Source of the DNA: Saccharum officinarum
Lineage: Eukaryota > Streptophyta > Magnoliopsida > Poales > Poaceae
DNA: 64,000 nucleotides
Assembly: GCA_020631735.1 (NCBI GenBank)
Contig: CM036168.1
Location: 102,072,036 to 102,136,035 of the forward strand
Reading direction: 5' to 3'
In this document: positions 1 through 12,716 of the stretch, one piece after another
Layout of the letters: the number at the start of each line of letters is the position of its first letter
Position numbering within the stretch: the stretch's first letter is position 1
Notes under the pieces: generated by a model
What the model was told of the DNA's origin: nothing
What the model saw: the letters and a program-made list of their open reading frames with translations, nothing else
Database searches by the model: none
Translations under genes and position numbers: made by a program

Positions 1-3000
1 AAATGGGTGCAACATGCTCGGAATGAAATGCATTTCAGAATAAAATACTCTATTCAAGTTATTTTACTAGTACGTGCAAATCTCTTCTCTAGTAGAGAAG
101 TACTCACCTAATCTACTTAACCTAAGATAAAGCTGCTCATCCTCAGTTAAGGCCCTAACACCTAACAATTACAAAAGTAGCATGTCTTAGGATATCACAC
201 CATATCAATCAGCAAAACACCACAGTAAGCATTCTGGACAGCAGCTACTTGTTTTTATCACAACTGGAGATTTACAATTCCAAAAGATATGATCTAGGAC
301 AATCTGGAAAGCCTAAGAAATGCTACTACAATTCATTTTCAGACCTCAACCCCAATTCCTAAGTTTTCCATGTCAAACTTCACAAGTTCCAGAATCTGTC
401 CTCTCAAAACAGAGAGTAGCAGATTTTGAACTGCCACTTAAAACAACAGTAACTCTCAAACTACTAAGCCAAATGTTCCCAAATTTTACACAAGCTAGTT
501 CATCAAGTTTACTCCAACTTTGGTATTTACAAGTTTTCCAGCAACCAATTTTATCAAAGCCAAATTTAGAATTACTACTTAGCTGTCCAGAAAACCTAAA
601 ATTACAAAGGTTAAATATTTATTGATGTGGCAAAATTCTCTAAAACCAAACTAATGCTACTAAAAGTTCACAAAGGTACAAAAACACCAGAAAGTAAGGT
701 GTGCCCACCTAGAACATTTATTTAAACCCATTTCTTAATTTACTTAAGTAATTAGGTGGAATTTTAAACATATATGTAAACTGCTCCTAAAATTCTACAA
801 AAATTACAGGGGACTCTCTGACCCAAAAAGAGACCACAGTAAAAATTTGAACAAGTTTTATTCACAGAAACTCCTATACAAAATTCACAAGTAAAAGGCT
901 GATTTTTGCATAATTAATAAACCATATTGAAAAGTGTCAAACAACAGATTTCATATTTTTCTTAGACACTCTAGGGTACCAAGACATTCTCCAAAAATTT
1001 ATAAGAACATTGCACATGTAGAAAAATTACAAAATTCATTTAATTATTTCCTAGAATAACAAGATAGCATTATAACTTAAATTACTTAAGCACTGATGCC
1101 CAAATTTTTACCAGAGCTAGGGCTAGCATAGAGTAACCTACCCACAAAATTCATGATTTATGGAACACTACAGCTCAAGTTATAAATTTAACAAATTTGC
1201 ATGCATTCCAAAACACATTTAAAGGATCTATTAAATTCTCACAGAATTTAAACATCTCATGCCAGATTTATATTTTTCTAAAATACTACACATCATGTAG
1301 ACCCTAACAAAATTTATCTCATGATTTTTGGATCATTAAAACCCTAGATCTACATTTTTCAACCACTACAAAAACAGTGACAAAATAATAAAAAACGAAT
1401 TTCATCTCGGATGAACTGGGCCGGCCCGGAAAAACTCGGCCCACAACACTCACGCGCGCGGGCCGCTCAGTACCCCGCCCGCGCCGACACTGACGGCGGG
1501 CCCCCGCGGTCAGTGACCGGAGACAGGGGAGGCGCGACCCGCGAGCTCCGACGAGCTCGAGCTCGCCGGAGAAGGGCTCGCTCGGCCAATCAAGCACTGC
1601 CTCGTGCTCTCCGTCACACGGTGCGTCGATTGGTGCCCGCAGAAGGGATGGGGATGGGGCGGAAGGGGCTTGCCACCGCGAGCGGCGGCCGGTGAGGTCC
1701 GGTGGCGGCGCACTGTCGCCGGTGAGGGTGTACGGTGCTGGCTAGGCTCGGTACGAGCTTCACCGAAGCTAGGCGGAGCTATTTAGATAGGAAGGGAGGA
1801 TGGAGAGAGACCCGAGGTACCCGGCCACGGTGAGGTTCCATGGCGGGCTCCGGCGACCTCTCGGAAACGGGGAAGGGAACAATGTGGCTCACCTCGAGTC
1901 CAATCACGGCCGTCGGTGGGTCGAGGAGATGGAGGGCGGTGAGGCGGAGGAAATGGCGAGGTCTAGCGGCCGGTGATGCAGTGTAGCTCGCGCTCGAGCT
2001 CGCCGGAGAGGAGCAGCAATGGCGGCTCGGTTTCGGCGTTTTGCAACTGGAAGAGAGGGCGGAGGAAGTGGAGGCCGGCTCGCGCGTCGTGGCGGTCTTG
2101 AAGGCGTCGCGGCCTGGCCGGTGGGGCCAGGCCGGTGTACGGGCGCCACCGCGCCTCCACGCGTCGGCGCGGTTCTGTGGCGGTCGGCCACCTCACCTGA
2201 AGACTGAATCGCGATGACGGTGCCTCCATCAGTGACTGACAGCGCAACTTTGGGGTTGATTAACTCTAATCCAGCTCGTTTCAGTGGAAACTCCAATTAA
2301 CAAAGTTGTAGACTATGTAAGCTCTACAAGTTTGTAACAGGCCTCCAGAGCTGATTCGGTCTAGTTAGTAAGATACAGGGGCATCAAGTAGTGCTCAGTG
2401 AAACTGAACCGGTTTTCAGTTAACGATGCCGACTGAAACCCTAACTTCATGACATCATAACTCATAAACCATGGAGAACCAGACTTGGGTGATGTTGACA
2501 AAGTTGTAGGGCTACAAGAGGACTACAAGTTTGTCAATATGAGTGAAGGCTAGTTTGGTCTGGTTTGCAAACTACAAGCTCCTAAAGTAGGCATCAGTAA
2601 AACTGGAGGGTCAGATTCCATACTTAGAAAAATTCTAAGTATTGGAGCCACTTCTCTAGCTGACTTGTGGGCCACTTTGAGCATGTTATGGTCAATTTCA
2701 TGAGATGGTCATATTGAGACTTTTGTTCCCCATGATTTTCTTTACAACTTTGCTTAAAGGTGCTCTTCCATGCAAGGTCTCTAAGTTAGACTTTTTAATT
2801 GGTCAAACTAGAGCCTTCTAGAGTCAAATGGTGGTCAAACCTTTCTTGGAGGGTAATTTTTGAAATTTGATCAACATGAACCTTGCTCCAAATGTTACCC
2901 TAAGTATAATTAAGGTGTTGTAGGTCATGATTGACTACTTTACCTTTTTGTTACACCAACCCCCAAGTACTTCATAGAAATCAATCAAACAAACCCTAAA

Positions 3001-3101
3001 CAAACACATGAATTGCATTACATGAAATATAAACATGGATTATGCATGTCATGCTTATGCAAATGCAATGCAATTAAGGACTAAACACTTGAGGTGTTAC
3101 A
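1..3101 (-). mobile_element. 3' LTR (partial) of decayed Tekay-like element A
   Basis: The right boundary is the terminal TGTTACA at 3095-3101, followed by a purine-rich tract on the minus strand (3102-3112), as in the complete element at 7849-22276. The left end lies outside the window, so at least 3.1 kb of LTR is present. It shares the layout of the other long LTRs here: an AT-rich part (1-1390) containing a version of a conserved AT-rich stretch near 930-970, a GC-rich block (about 1410-2250), then AT-rich sequence to the end. The many open frames in the GC-rich block run in several frames on both strands and look like composition artefacts, so I call no gene. Confidence 0.8.
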
Positions 3102-6100
3102 GCCCTCCCCCTTATAAAAATCTCGTCCGAGATTTGGAAGCGTCCATTTTTCATAGAATTCTTTATAACCATCCCGCAAATATCCTCCCGTTCCCACGTA
3201 CATGCATCACTCTCACTCCCCTGATTACTCCACATCACTTTGTACCACTTAACCACTTTGCTTCTAGTTACTCGTTCTTGAGTATCGATCACTCGGACTG
3301 GTTTTTCTTTAGGTTAAGGTCGGATTCCAGTCTGATATCTCCTAACAGGAACTTGTTCCTCAGGAATCGAGACACTTTAAGCTGAGACACATGGAAAACG
3401 TTGAAAACGGTCCACTCAGGAGGCAATGGATTTTGTACGCAACAGCTCCACTCTTGCCTATGATCTGGAAGGACCCACGTATCTTGGTGCAAGTTTCGCT
3501 TAACACCAAAACGTTGGACACTCTTCATTGGAGAAACTTTTCAAATAACGAAGTCTCCAACTTCAAATTCGAGTGGTTTTCTACGACGATCAGCATAGCT
3601 TTCTGTCTCGCTTGTGCTGCAGCCATGTGTTTCTGGATGGTACGGACTTGTTCCTCGGCTTCCTGGAAAAATCAATGCCATAATACCTTCTTTCCCCAGC
3701 TTCTACCCAGTTTAGCGGAGTTCGACATTTTCGACCGTACAAAGGCTTCGAATGGGGCCATCTTAATACTCTCTTGATAACTGTTATTGTACGAGAATTC
3801 GGCTAAAGGTAACCATTTTTCCCAAGAACCCTTGGATGAAATGACGCATGCTCGCAACAGATCTTCCAAGATTTGTTAACTCGTTCTGTCTGTCCCGATG
3901 TCTGGGGGTGATAAGCAGAGCTTCTCACTAACTTGGTTCCCAGAAGGTGATGCAAATGCTCCCAAAAGCGAGCAGTGAACTGGGACCACGGATCAGAAAC
4001 GATAGTACGAGGTATCCATGAAGCCGGACTATCTGATTGAAGTACAACTCAGCATAGTCAGTGGACGATAGTCCACTCTCACTGGGATGAAGTGAGCGGA
4101 TTTGGTCAAACGATCAACAATTACCCAATAGAGTTATGATTTTTGACAGTAGGAGGAAGTCCGACAATGAAATCCATACTTATCTCTCCCATTTCCAGCC
4201 TGGAATGGAAAGTGGCTGAAGTAGCCCAGCTTTCATGTGCACAGCTTTAACTCTGCAACAGGTGTCACATCTAGCAACATATGCAGCTATCTCTTTCCGC
4301 ATCTTGGTCCACCAATAAAGTGGCTTCAAATCATAATACATTTTATTGCTGCCAGGATGGATGGACAACTTGGAGGAATGTGCTTCGACAGGATCTGATC
4401 TCGAAGCTCTCGGTCCTTAGGCACCACTAACCTATCCTTGAACCATAGTAACCTTCATCCCATCCTAAACTGTGTGTTTCTTGCTCTTTCATCTTACGCT
4501 TGATGTGGAATATACCAGTGTCAGTCTTTTGGAGCTCAATAATTCTGCTTTTGAGAGTACAACTGACAGTGATGTTGTACAAGACTGCTGGATGTAGAAG
4601 GCGAGATCGGTGAAAATCAGTTTCAACTAAGGAATGGCAATGAGACTTACGGCTTAAAGCGTCCGCAACCACATTTGCCTTGCCTGGTGATAGTGCACTT
4701 GAAGATTATAATCTTTAATCAACTCGAGCCATCTTCTTTGACGCATATTTAGCTCGGGTTGAGTGAAGATGTATTTGAGGCTTTTATGATCGGTGTAGAT
4801 ATTGCAGACATTTCCCAGCAGATAATGTCGCCAGGCTTTCAAAGCATGAACAACTGCAGCCAGTTCTAAGTCATGCGTTGGATAATTCACCTCATGCTTC
4901 CGAAGTTGTCGAGAAGTATATGCAATTACTCGGCCTTCCTGCATCAACACACCTCCCAAACCTATGCCTGAGGCATCAAATAAACATCAAATGTTTCTCG
5001 ATATCCGGTTGTGCCAAAACCGGAGCTGAGGTTAGGAGGGTTCGCAGTTGGTGAAAAGCCGCATCACACTCAGGAGTCCAGACAAACCTGATGTCTTTTG
5101 CAGCAACCGAGTCATTGGCTTGGCTATTTAGAGAAATCCGGGATGAAGCGACGATAATAGCCAGCCAAACCAAGAAAACTCCGGACCTCGTGAACCGAGA
5201 TAGGAGCCTTCCAGTTTAGTACTTTCTGTACCTTGGCGGGGTCCACCATAATCCTCCATCGGACAACACATGCCCAGGAAAGGTACTTCACGAAGCAGAA
5301 TTCGCACTTACTGAACTTTGCATATAGCTGATGTTCACGCAGTCTTGTGAGGACTATACGTAGATGTTCAGCGTGATCTTCTTCATTCACAGAATATAAC
5401 AGGATGTCATCAATAAATACCACCACAAACTTGTCCAATTCAGGCATAAACACCGAATTCATCAAGTACATGAAGTCGGCTGGGGCATTTGTCAAGACGA
5501 AGGACATAACAAGATACTCATAAAGGCCGTATCTCGTAGAGAAGGCTGTTTTTTGGAACATCTTCAGGACGGATTTTAATCTGATGGTACCCAGACCTTA
5601 GATCGATCTTGGAGAAAACTTTAGCTTTAGACAATTGATCGAACAAGATGTCGATACGCGGTAGAGGATACTTATTTTGACAGTGACTGCATTCAGAGGT
5701 CTATAGTCCACGCACATCCGCAAGGTTTGATCTTCTTCTTTACAAAGATAGCAGGCAACCCCACGGAGATGAACTAGGACGAATCAACCCTTTCAAAAGT
5801 TCATTCAATTGCACCTTAAGTTCAGCTAACTTCATTTGGAGGCATCCTATAGGGTCTCCTAGAGATGGGAGCCGTGCCAGGCAACAACTCAATTTTAAAC
5901 TCCACATCCCGATCCGGAGGGAGTCCCGGCAAATCATCGGGAAAACGTCCGGAAACTCATTTACTACTGGAATTTCGGCCAACGCCTTTCCTTGCACAGC
6001 ATGAATTTCCCCGATTTCAACCTTTCTGGGAAGTTGTACTAGAAAACCCTTTTTGATCTGTAGGATCTCTGAGCATACTACCCGAGCGGATGTGTCAATG

Positions 6101-6754
6101 AGTACCCCATTCTGACTCATCCAATTCATGCCCAAGATGACATCTATGTCTAAACCAGGTAAAACCAGTAGGGCAAGCGAATAACTTCGCCCTTCTATCT
6201 CAAACTTAAGGTTCCCCACTACTTTGTTTGTGAAATATTCCCACTCGCAGCACTAATACAATAACCCACACCTTCAACAGTATGCAACTTGTGTGCAAAT
6301 TAGATGCAAACTTAGGACTGATAAAGGAATGCGAAGCACCTGAATCAAAAGTACCACTGCGGGGTGTTGGTCAACTAGAAACTTACCAGCGGTGACCACC
6401 TCACCAGATGGAATTTCCTCAATGCTGTTATAATGGGCGTGTCCCTGACGACTACCTTGGTTGACATTTTTCTTAGGGTACGGACAGTTCCTGGACCAAT
6501 GGCCTGGCTTGTTACAGTTCCAGCAAGGCATGTTGCTAGGAGACACTGGAGCTGCCTTGGCCCGCATTACTCTTTGGCAGAGCCACTGTATATGCCTTAC
6601 GAAACCCAGTTTTCATTGACACTTCTTTTTGTGGAGGACGGAACTTAGCATTTGCGGCAGGAGGGCGAGGAGGAGCTCTCGGGGCAGCTGGAGCTCGAGA
6701 CTGTGAAGCACTCGCCTCAATGGCCCTTTGCGGCTCTTAGAAGCAGAATAGATA
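3102..6754 (-). pseudogene. Decayed gag-pol of Tekay-like chromovirus A
   Basis: Read on the minus strand, the pieces run in Ty3/gypsy order but in shifting frames. A gag zinc knuckle CWNCNKPGHWSRNC lies near 6480-6530 with all four ligands. Protease-linker sequence follows at 5740-6219, then reverse transcriptase with FIDDIL (5124-5561), RNase H with YTDHKSLKY (4654-4959), the integrase zinc-binding region CDTCCRVKA (4180-4368) and the integrase core end (3672-3869). A chromodomain-like tail (3074-3292) contains the CTWERED motif typical of Tekay/Del integrases. Stops and frameshifts separate nearly every domain, so the copy is dead. The upstream part of gag is cut by the assembly gap. Identification rests on side-by-side similarity to the better preserved element at 7849-22276. 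Confidence 0.85.
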
Positions 6755-6854
6755 NNNNNNNNNNNNNNNNNNNNNNNNNNNNNNNNNNNNNNNNNNNNNN
6801 NNNNNNNNNNNNNNNNNNNNNNNNNNNNNNNNNNNNNNNNNNNNNNNNNNNNNN
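6755..6854. other. Assembly gap of 100 N
   Basis: Exactly 100 undetermined bases, the conventional size for a gap of unknown length. Left of it is gag of Tekay-like element A; right of it is the extra ORF of the Tat element. The two sides are unrelated, so the true distance and the left end of both elements are unknown. Confidence 0.98.
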
Positions 6855-7848
6855 TCATGTCCGTAAGGCCCTCGAGCAGGAGGCGTTGAAGAAGCGTCGT
6901 TGCCAACAGAGCCTCGATGGGCTCCGCTCGAGGAGTCTCCCTCCGAGACGGTCTCGGGGGAGGACGATGACAGCGGCGATGATGACGCCTGGTCACGGTA
7001 CGATACCGCGACTTCTCTGGCGCACCTCCCCAACGTGCGGCCCCTACTGGAGGCCCATTGGGGTTCGCCTCCCAGGCATCGAGGGACCACGTGCCGTTGA
7101 GGGGAGGTTGAGCCAGGGGAGAGAAAGGGCCAGTGCGGGTCCTTCGGCGAGAGGAGCCGCCTCGTTTGGGGCCCGCAAGAGGGGTCGGTTGGCGCCGCCC
7201 CACGAGCCCAAGCGCCTTGGGCTCAGTCGGCGGTCAAAGCAGCGGCGTCGACGTCAGAAGCCGGGGCACCGTGACGGGCGTGAGGACCCGAGGCCAGCTA
7301 GCCTCGGCAGCGCAAAGGACCTTGGACGCCCCGTTAGCCAGGGCTCCGAGGAGCACCCGGCCAGCAGGAGGCTCGACGGTAGGACCGTCACAGGCGCCGC
7401 CGAGTGGCTCTGGCCTACCACCGGGTCTAGGCCCCTAGTTCCCTTATCCGGGTAAGTTTTTTGCCCTGTTTTTCATGATTGGTGATCCCATTTTTTGTTC
7501 TGATGCGCTTGTTTGTCGCTCAGGCATAAGCGTAAGGTGGAGCTCACGGGTCCAACTCCATGGGGCTCAGGTCAGGCACCGCCCTGATGATGCGGCGACG
7601 GCGGCTGACACCGCCGCCTGGGTTGCGAAGTGCCAGGCTACGACGGAGTGGCTCAAGTTGAGGGAGGTGGCCGCCTAGACGGGGGCGAGCGTCCAGGAGG
7701 TCACCGGCTCTGATCCCGCCCGTGGGGGTCAGGGCCGGCCGAGGCGGTCCCGGGCGATGCGCGGGCTCGGGTGCCCGACACTGGTGGGTCAGAAGCCTGG
7801 GTCGACCACGACGACCCAGGCGATTGTCGAGGCCACTGAGGCCGACAC
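6855..7848 (+). pseudogene. First part of the Tat-element extra ORF
   Basis: GC-rich sequence coding on the plus strand, opposite to the Tat gag-pol. An acidic run (GEDDDSGDDDAW) lies near 6950-6990. An intron-like break has GTAAGT at about 7451 and a CAG at about 7522. The plus-strand frame ending at the Tekay insertion site (7848), with a TAG on the way, continues in frame on the far side of the insertion at 22277. That supports this being one ORF split by the insertion. Extra ORFs in antisense downstream of pol are known for some Tat-lineage elements (Grande/RIRE2 group). Function is unknown. The start is lost in the gap. Confidence 0.55.
7844..7848. repeat. Target-site duplication GACAC (left)
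   Basis: GACAC directly precedes the LTR start TGTAACA at 7849 and recurs at 22277-22281 directly after the far LTR end TGTTACA. Five bases is the usual Ty3/gypsy duplication size. Confidence 0.95.
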
Positions 7849-10800
7849 TGTAACAGAACCGCCCAATTATAACGGAGATTAAGTAGGAAATCATCCAACG
7901 GAAGGACAAATTAACAAACTTAAGCCTGTATAACCCGGTAGTCCGTGAAATCATGACGGATTTCAAACCATTTCACATAACAGCCAAGATCATACTAAGT
8001 TTAGCGGTCACCATCATAAGTTACAATAAAAGTTCGTGGTATAAAATACATCAAAGTTTAAACATAGTTATTAACAAAAACAGGTTTGAATAAAAGTAGC
8101 GGAAGCGGTAGTTCAAATCACGCACACACACAACATTTTAAAATAAAGTGCCAGCTTGTGATCATCTCCAGCAAAAGCATCAGATGAGAAGTAGCGAATG
8201 ACCATTCCCATGGTCCTAAGGTTCGCCCATCGCAGGATAGAGGCAGTTGATACAGTAGCCGTAATACATCTGCCCATCTGCAACAAGTGGGAACAAAGCC
8301 CTGAGTACGAGAAGGTACTCAGCTAGACTTACCCGTCGTATAAACCAGAAATAAAAGACACCAGGAATCATGATAGCTTTCTGGTGGGATAGCTGACTCC
8401 TTTGCAAGAAAAACGTTTTTAACTTAACAATTCCTTTCCAAAAGCATGCAATAATTAACTCTTTATTACCCTATCAACTATGTTTGCACTGGTGCTAGAG
8501 TAACCTATAATTAAGCAAGTAAGGATTCCATTGATCATTAACAATAGTTATCATGTCATCTTCACATAACTATCCAAGTGATCCATCAAGATTACTACGA
8601 TGAAGTAGCTCAAGTCAAGTGTTCACTATCCAGTGAACGATGGCGATTCGAATCGATTATTAACCAGCTGGTAAGTTATTCCTCACACAAACCTCACTCA
8701 CCCGCTAAAGTGAGGTGTTGGGTCACCGAGTCAACCATTCAGGTAAAGTCGCGAGCTTTGCCAGAACCACTTGTACCCGAGGGCCGCCCGACTGCTCTTT
8801 GGCCTTATCATCGCGCCCCCGTATCCTGCCACTACTGCTCGGTACAGTGCGTTGCGGCAATCCACTCGGCCGAATAATCTCCTAGTTTCGCGGTCGGAAG
8901 GTACTTTATCCGGCCAGCTAAATATGAGGCATGCGTTCAACATGACCGAGGGACAACAACCGGACGGTCCTTAATCGACACAGACGGAAAACACTACAGT
9001 CCGAAACCCTGCAAGTTTTCGGCCCGGTCTCAAAATTCATTTCACACTTAGTTATACCATGACTTCAAGTCATCCAAGCAGATCCAGGTAACCACCTATA
9101 GCTCGCAGGTGAAGGAAATCACCCGACTTCTACCGGTCTAAGCCAGCTAAGCATTGACTCGACTGCGGATACCAGGGTAACAAGGATACGTATAATAAAA
9201 AGGTAAGCAAGGTATAATGCAGTAACATTTGCAAACAACTCCTAAACGTAATGCATCAAATTAAGTAAAAGTTAATAATAAATATTTGCAAACGCGGAGA
9301 GAGAAATGCTCCGGGGCTTGCCTCTCTCAAAAGAGCTCGGACGGTGGTCGGGAGCACTCTGGAGCTCTTCACCGACCTCCTCTTCGGCTTCTGTCACCTC
9401 CTGCTGCTGCACCTCGAGCTGCTCCTCTGGCTCCTCGGGTAAGACACTGGGTTTCTCAGTTTGCGATCCTGTATGATGCAATGTGCGTAAGTGATTATGC
9501 AAACGTGTATCGAAGGGAGATGAATGCAATGAATATGTTGAAATGCAAAGTAGTCAAAATCATCCAAGAAACTATACACTAACAAGCACATGTCATCTAC
9601 TGCATTCTCTTCTACTACTATTATGTTAAGTTAACATATCTTATGAAATGCTTCAAGATACACCAAGCTTTACTAATTCTTAATCACACTTAAAGCAACA
9701 CTTAAAGCAAACACTTGCTTAAGCCCTAAATAATAATAGGTTTGAATAGCAACATATATTTCTGATGCTCCTAAAAATCTGAGAAAATTACAGTAGCATA
9801 ATACTACCCTAAACAGACTACCATAAAAATTCATGACATTTGGATAAGTAAACTATCCTATACAAAAATGACAAGCTATAGCATAAAAATGAGTATGAAA
9901 TTAACTTTGTACTATGAAAAGTGTCAAACAACAGAATTAATATTTTTCCTAGGTTCTTCATGGAATATAATGACTGTACAAAAATTATCACATGCATGGT
10001 TTTATACAAAGTTTGCTCTCTAGCAAAAATAACAAAATCAGCCATTAAAGGTACTTGAACTACTTCTCCAAAGTTTTGCACAGCACATGCATGAAACATA
10101 TTTTTCCTAGGAAGTACATTACATAAAAAGATTAACAAACTTGAAATCATATTTTTCTGAACCTATAGATTTTTCTACACATTTTTCAAGTTATCAGCAA
10201 TATATATGATTAATTAAAATCCTACAGAAAAGTAATAAAATCTTGACATGCAATATTTTTATATTGTAGATCTGGTTCCAATGAGTTCATAGAATTTTAC
10301 TTCACAATTTTTGGAGCACATTTAATCACCCAAACAATTACTAAAGCATTTTTATTCCAAATAATAAAAGAAAAGAAAACCTGGAAATCCTCTTTTTGAA
10401 AACGGGCCGACACAGTACGGGCAAACGGCCCGGTCCGGCTCAGCCCAAGGACACGCGCGCGCCGGGAGAAAGGAAACGGGCCGTCTCCTGTTGGAGCAGG
10501 CCGGCCCCAGTCACCTGCTTCAAACGCGGGTGAGCGGAGACAGCGCGCGCGACCGAGCCGGTGCTCGCCACCGCGGCGGTACGGACGGCCGCCGACGGCC
10601 AGCGGCTGCTTCCGTGCCCGAGCGAGCAAGGCGAGGCGCGCAACACTATCGCGGGACACGGTGAACATGAACGTGCAGTTCGAGAGAGATGGGGAGGAGC
10701 GGAGGCGACGGTGGCCGGAGCGCACGAGCGCGGCGGCTCCGTCACAGTGGCACGGCGAGGAAGCTAAATTGGTGGTCCTACCGGGAGTGAGCAAGGGATG

Positions 10801-11760
10801 GCGCGCTCGTTCGAGGAGGCAAGGGGGTGGCGAAGCTCGGTGCAAGACGAATTTGGTGGCGGTGGAGGGTCGACGTCGGAACGGGGAGCGGAGGTGGAGC
10901 TCTCGCGGTAGAGGCGCGCTCGGCTTGAGCGCTCGCCGCTCGGTTTTTTTGGAGAGGGAGGAGTGGATGACAGCGGGAGTGCGAGTGAGGGGGCGAGGAG
11001 GGTTCGGGCAGGCGACTTGATCGCGCTCGAGCTGGCAGAGGCCACAGAGCGAGGCGACGCGCGGCCGCGCGCTCGACGGCGCATGGCCGACACGCGCGCG
11101 AGCCGCGGTCTGCCGCGTGTGCCAGCCGAGCGCGCCGCGGACGGCGGGAGGAGGCGGCCGAGCGGCGCGCGGGCGCCGCCGAGCGGCGGCTGCGGCGCGC
11201 GCGCCGCGGGGGGTGCGCGTGGGCCGTTTCGGCCAGCGGGCCCAAAAGGGAGGCGGAGGCCCGCTTAGGTGAGAAATTGGTTTTTTCAAATTATTATTTT
11301 CAAATAAATTCAAATAATAGTTTTTCAAATCTCATTTTGAGCAAGAAAATGACATTTTCTGAAAATGACCCAAAAATAAAAGTTGCTTAGAATTTAATTC
11401 TCTCCAACTTTGATTAAGGGGCCAACTAAAAATTCCCAACAGATTTTGATTTTTAGAATAAAAGCTAATTTAGGGAGGATTTTTGAATATTTTTCAAATA
11501 ACATTTTTGAAACAAATCTTGTGACAAACTTGAGTGGTTAGTGCGCCAAAAATTTCCTATAATTCTAAGTGACATGAAATTATAGTTGCAACAAATTTGA
11601 TGAATGTTATTAGCACATTATCACAACATGTTATGCAATCCTAGTTTCCACACTGTTATTTTATTAAAGGTACACCCTAAGCACATATGATTATGAATGC
11701 CATGATATGTTGTGCTCATGATTGCAATGCAAAATGTTTGCGTAACACCGGAGTGTTACA
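7849..11760 (-). repeat. 3' LTR of chromovirus B (3912 bp)
   Basis: Starts TGTAACAG and ends TGTTACA, matching the right LTR throughout. A GC-rich block (about 10400-11270) sits in the 5' third of the LTR in element orientation, flanked by AT-rich sequence. A short frame rich in Glu and Gln (9272-9529, minus) recurs in the other LTR but is disturbed by indels, so I do not call a gene. Compared with the right LTR it carries many single-base contractions at homopolymers. Confidence 0.95.
8676..8990 (-). repeat. Conserved LTR island, left LTR copy
   Basis: About 315 bp shared with the right LTR and with the otherwise diverged solo LTR (48720-49035). It contains a perfect 7-bp stem, CCTCACT (8692-8698) with AGTGAGG (8709-8715). 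A short minus-strand frame crosses it (8731-8943), but base changes between copies alter residues, so the constraint looks like RNA or DNA rather than protein. Confidence 0.7.
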
Positions 11761-11771
11761 GCCCTCCCCTT
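11761..11771 (-). promoter_or_regulatory. Polypurine tract of chromovirus B
   Basis: Read on the minus strand this is AAGGGGAGGGC, directly abutting the 3' LTR start. It is the expected plus-strand DNA priming site. The decayed element A has the same tract next to its LTR. Confidence 0.85.
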
Positions 11772-11792
11772 ATAAAAATCTCATCCCGAGAT

Positions 11793-12716
11793 TTAGGTTA
11801 TGAAACATTTATTATAAAAATCTTCGTATGATTTTTGTAGGTATTCACCCGTTTCCCAAGATGCATCTCCCTCATCATGATGACTCCATTGTATCTTATA
11901 TGTTTTCAACCACACTGTTTCGAGTAGCCCTTTCTTTGGAATCCAAAACTCGAACTGGCTGCTCACGATACACCAGATCTGACTTAAGTTTTATGCCTCG
12001 AGGTTTAATTATTTCCTCTGGGACGCGCAAACATTTCTTGAGATATGATACGTGAAAAACTAGGAATATAGCACCCATTAATTCTGGTAATTCCAATTTG
12101 TAAGCAACTGGACCCTTCCTTTCCAAGATTTTGTAGGGTCCTACAAATCTAGCGGCAAGCTTTCTGTATATTCCAAACCGCTTCTTCTTCATTGGCGTGA
12201 CTTTTAGATAAACATAGTCACCAACTTTGAACATAAGTGGTCTCCTTCTCTTATCTGCATAACTTTTCTGACGTGACTGAGCTGCTCTCATATTTTGCTG
12301 AATGATATGAACTTTCTTTTCGGCTTCTTCCACGAAATCAATACCATAATACCTTCTTTCCCCTGGCTCAATCCAGTTTAAAGGTGTTCTACACTTTCGT
12401 CCATACAGAGCCTCAAAAGGTGCCATTTTGATACTTTCTTGATAGCTATTATTATACGTGAATTCTGCTAAAGGTAACCATGACTCCCATGAACCTCTGG
12501 AAGACAACACACAAGCTCTTAACATATCCTCTAAAACAGCATTAACTCTTTCAGTCTGACCATCTGTTTGAGGATGATAGGCAGTGCTACGAATCAGACT
12601 AGTCCCCAAACCTTTGTGCAAATGCTCCCAAAAGTGAGCAGTGAACTGTGACCCTCTGTCAGACACGATAGTCTTCGGTATGCCATGCAATCTCAAAATC
12701 TCTGCAATATACTTCT
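11793..12716 (-). pseudogene. Integrase C-terminal half and chromodomain tail, chromovirus B
   Basis: Continues the polyprotein after a one-base frameshift near 12715. The open part (12696 to 11896) carries the remaining DDE residues of the integrase core: Asp in SDRGSQF and Glu in DGQTERVN. The C-terminal integrase domain follows (VGDYVYLKV; PELMGAIFLVFHVSYLKK). A second one-base frameshift near 11898 puts the chromodomain segment in another frame, where QWSHHDEGDASWE and a conserved tail run to a TAA at 11793-11795. The chromodomain is of the short, diverged kind found at the end of chromoviral integrases and thought to steer integration to marked chromatin. Both shifts could be real decay or base-calling errors. 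Confidence 0.85.

Noticed and set aside
1319..2296. Overlapping ORFs of 60-130 codons in the GC-rich LTR block
   Set aside because: They run in many frames on both strands, are not kept in the other LTRs, and are explained by low stop-codon frequency in GC-rich DNA. The same applies to 10297-11328, 20941-21788 and 50723-51683.
8731..8943. Conserved 70-codon frame MLNACLIFSWPDKVPS in the LTR island as a gene
   Set aside because: Differences between the three copies change residues or shift the frame; nucleotide constraint explains the conservation better.
9272..9529. Glu/Gln-rich small ORF in the LTR
   Set aside because: Present in both LTRs of one element only, with indels, and not visible in the solo LTR.
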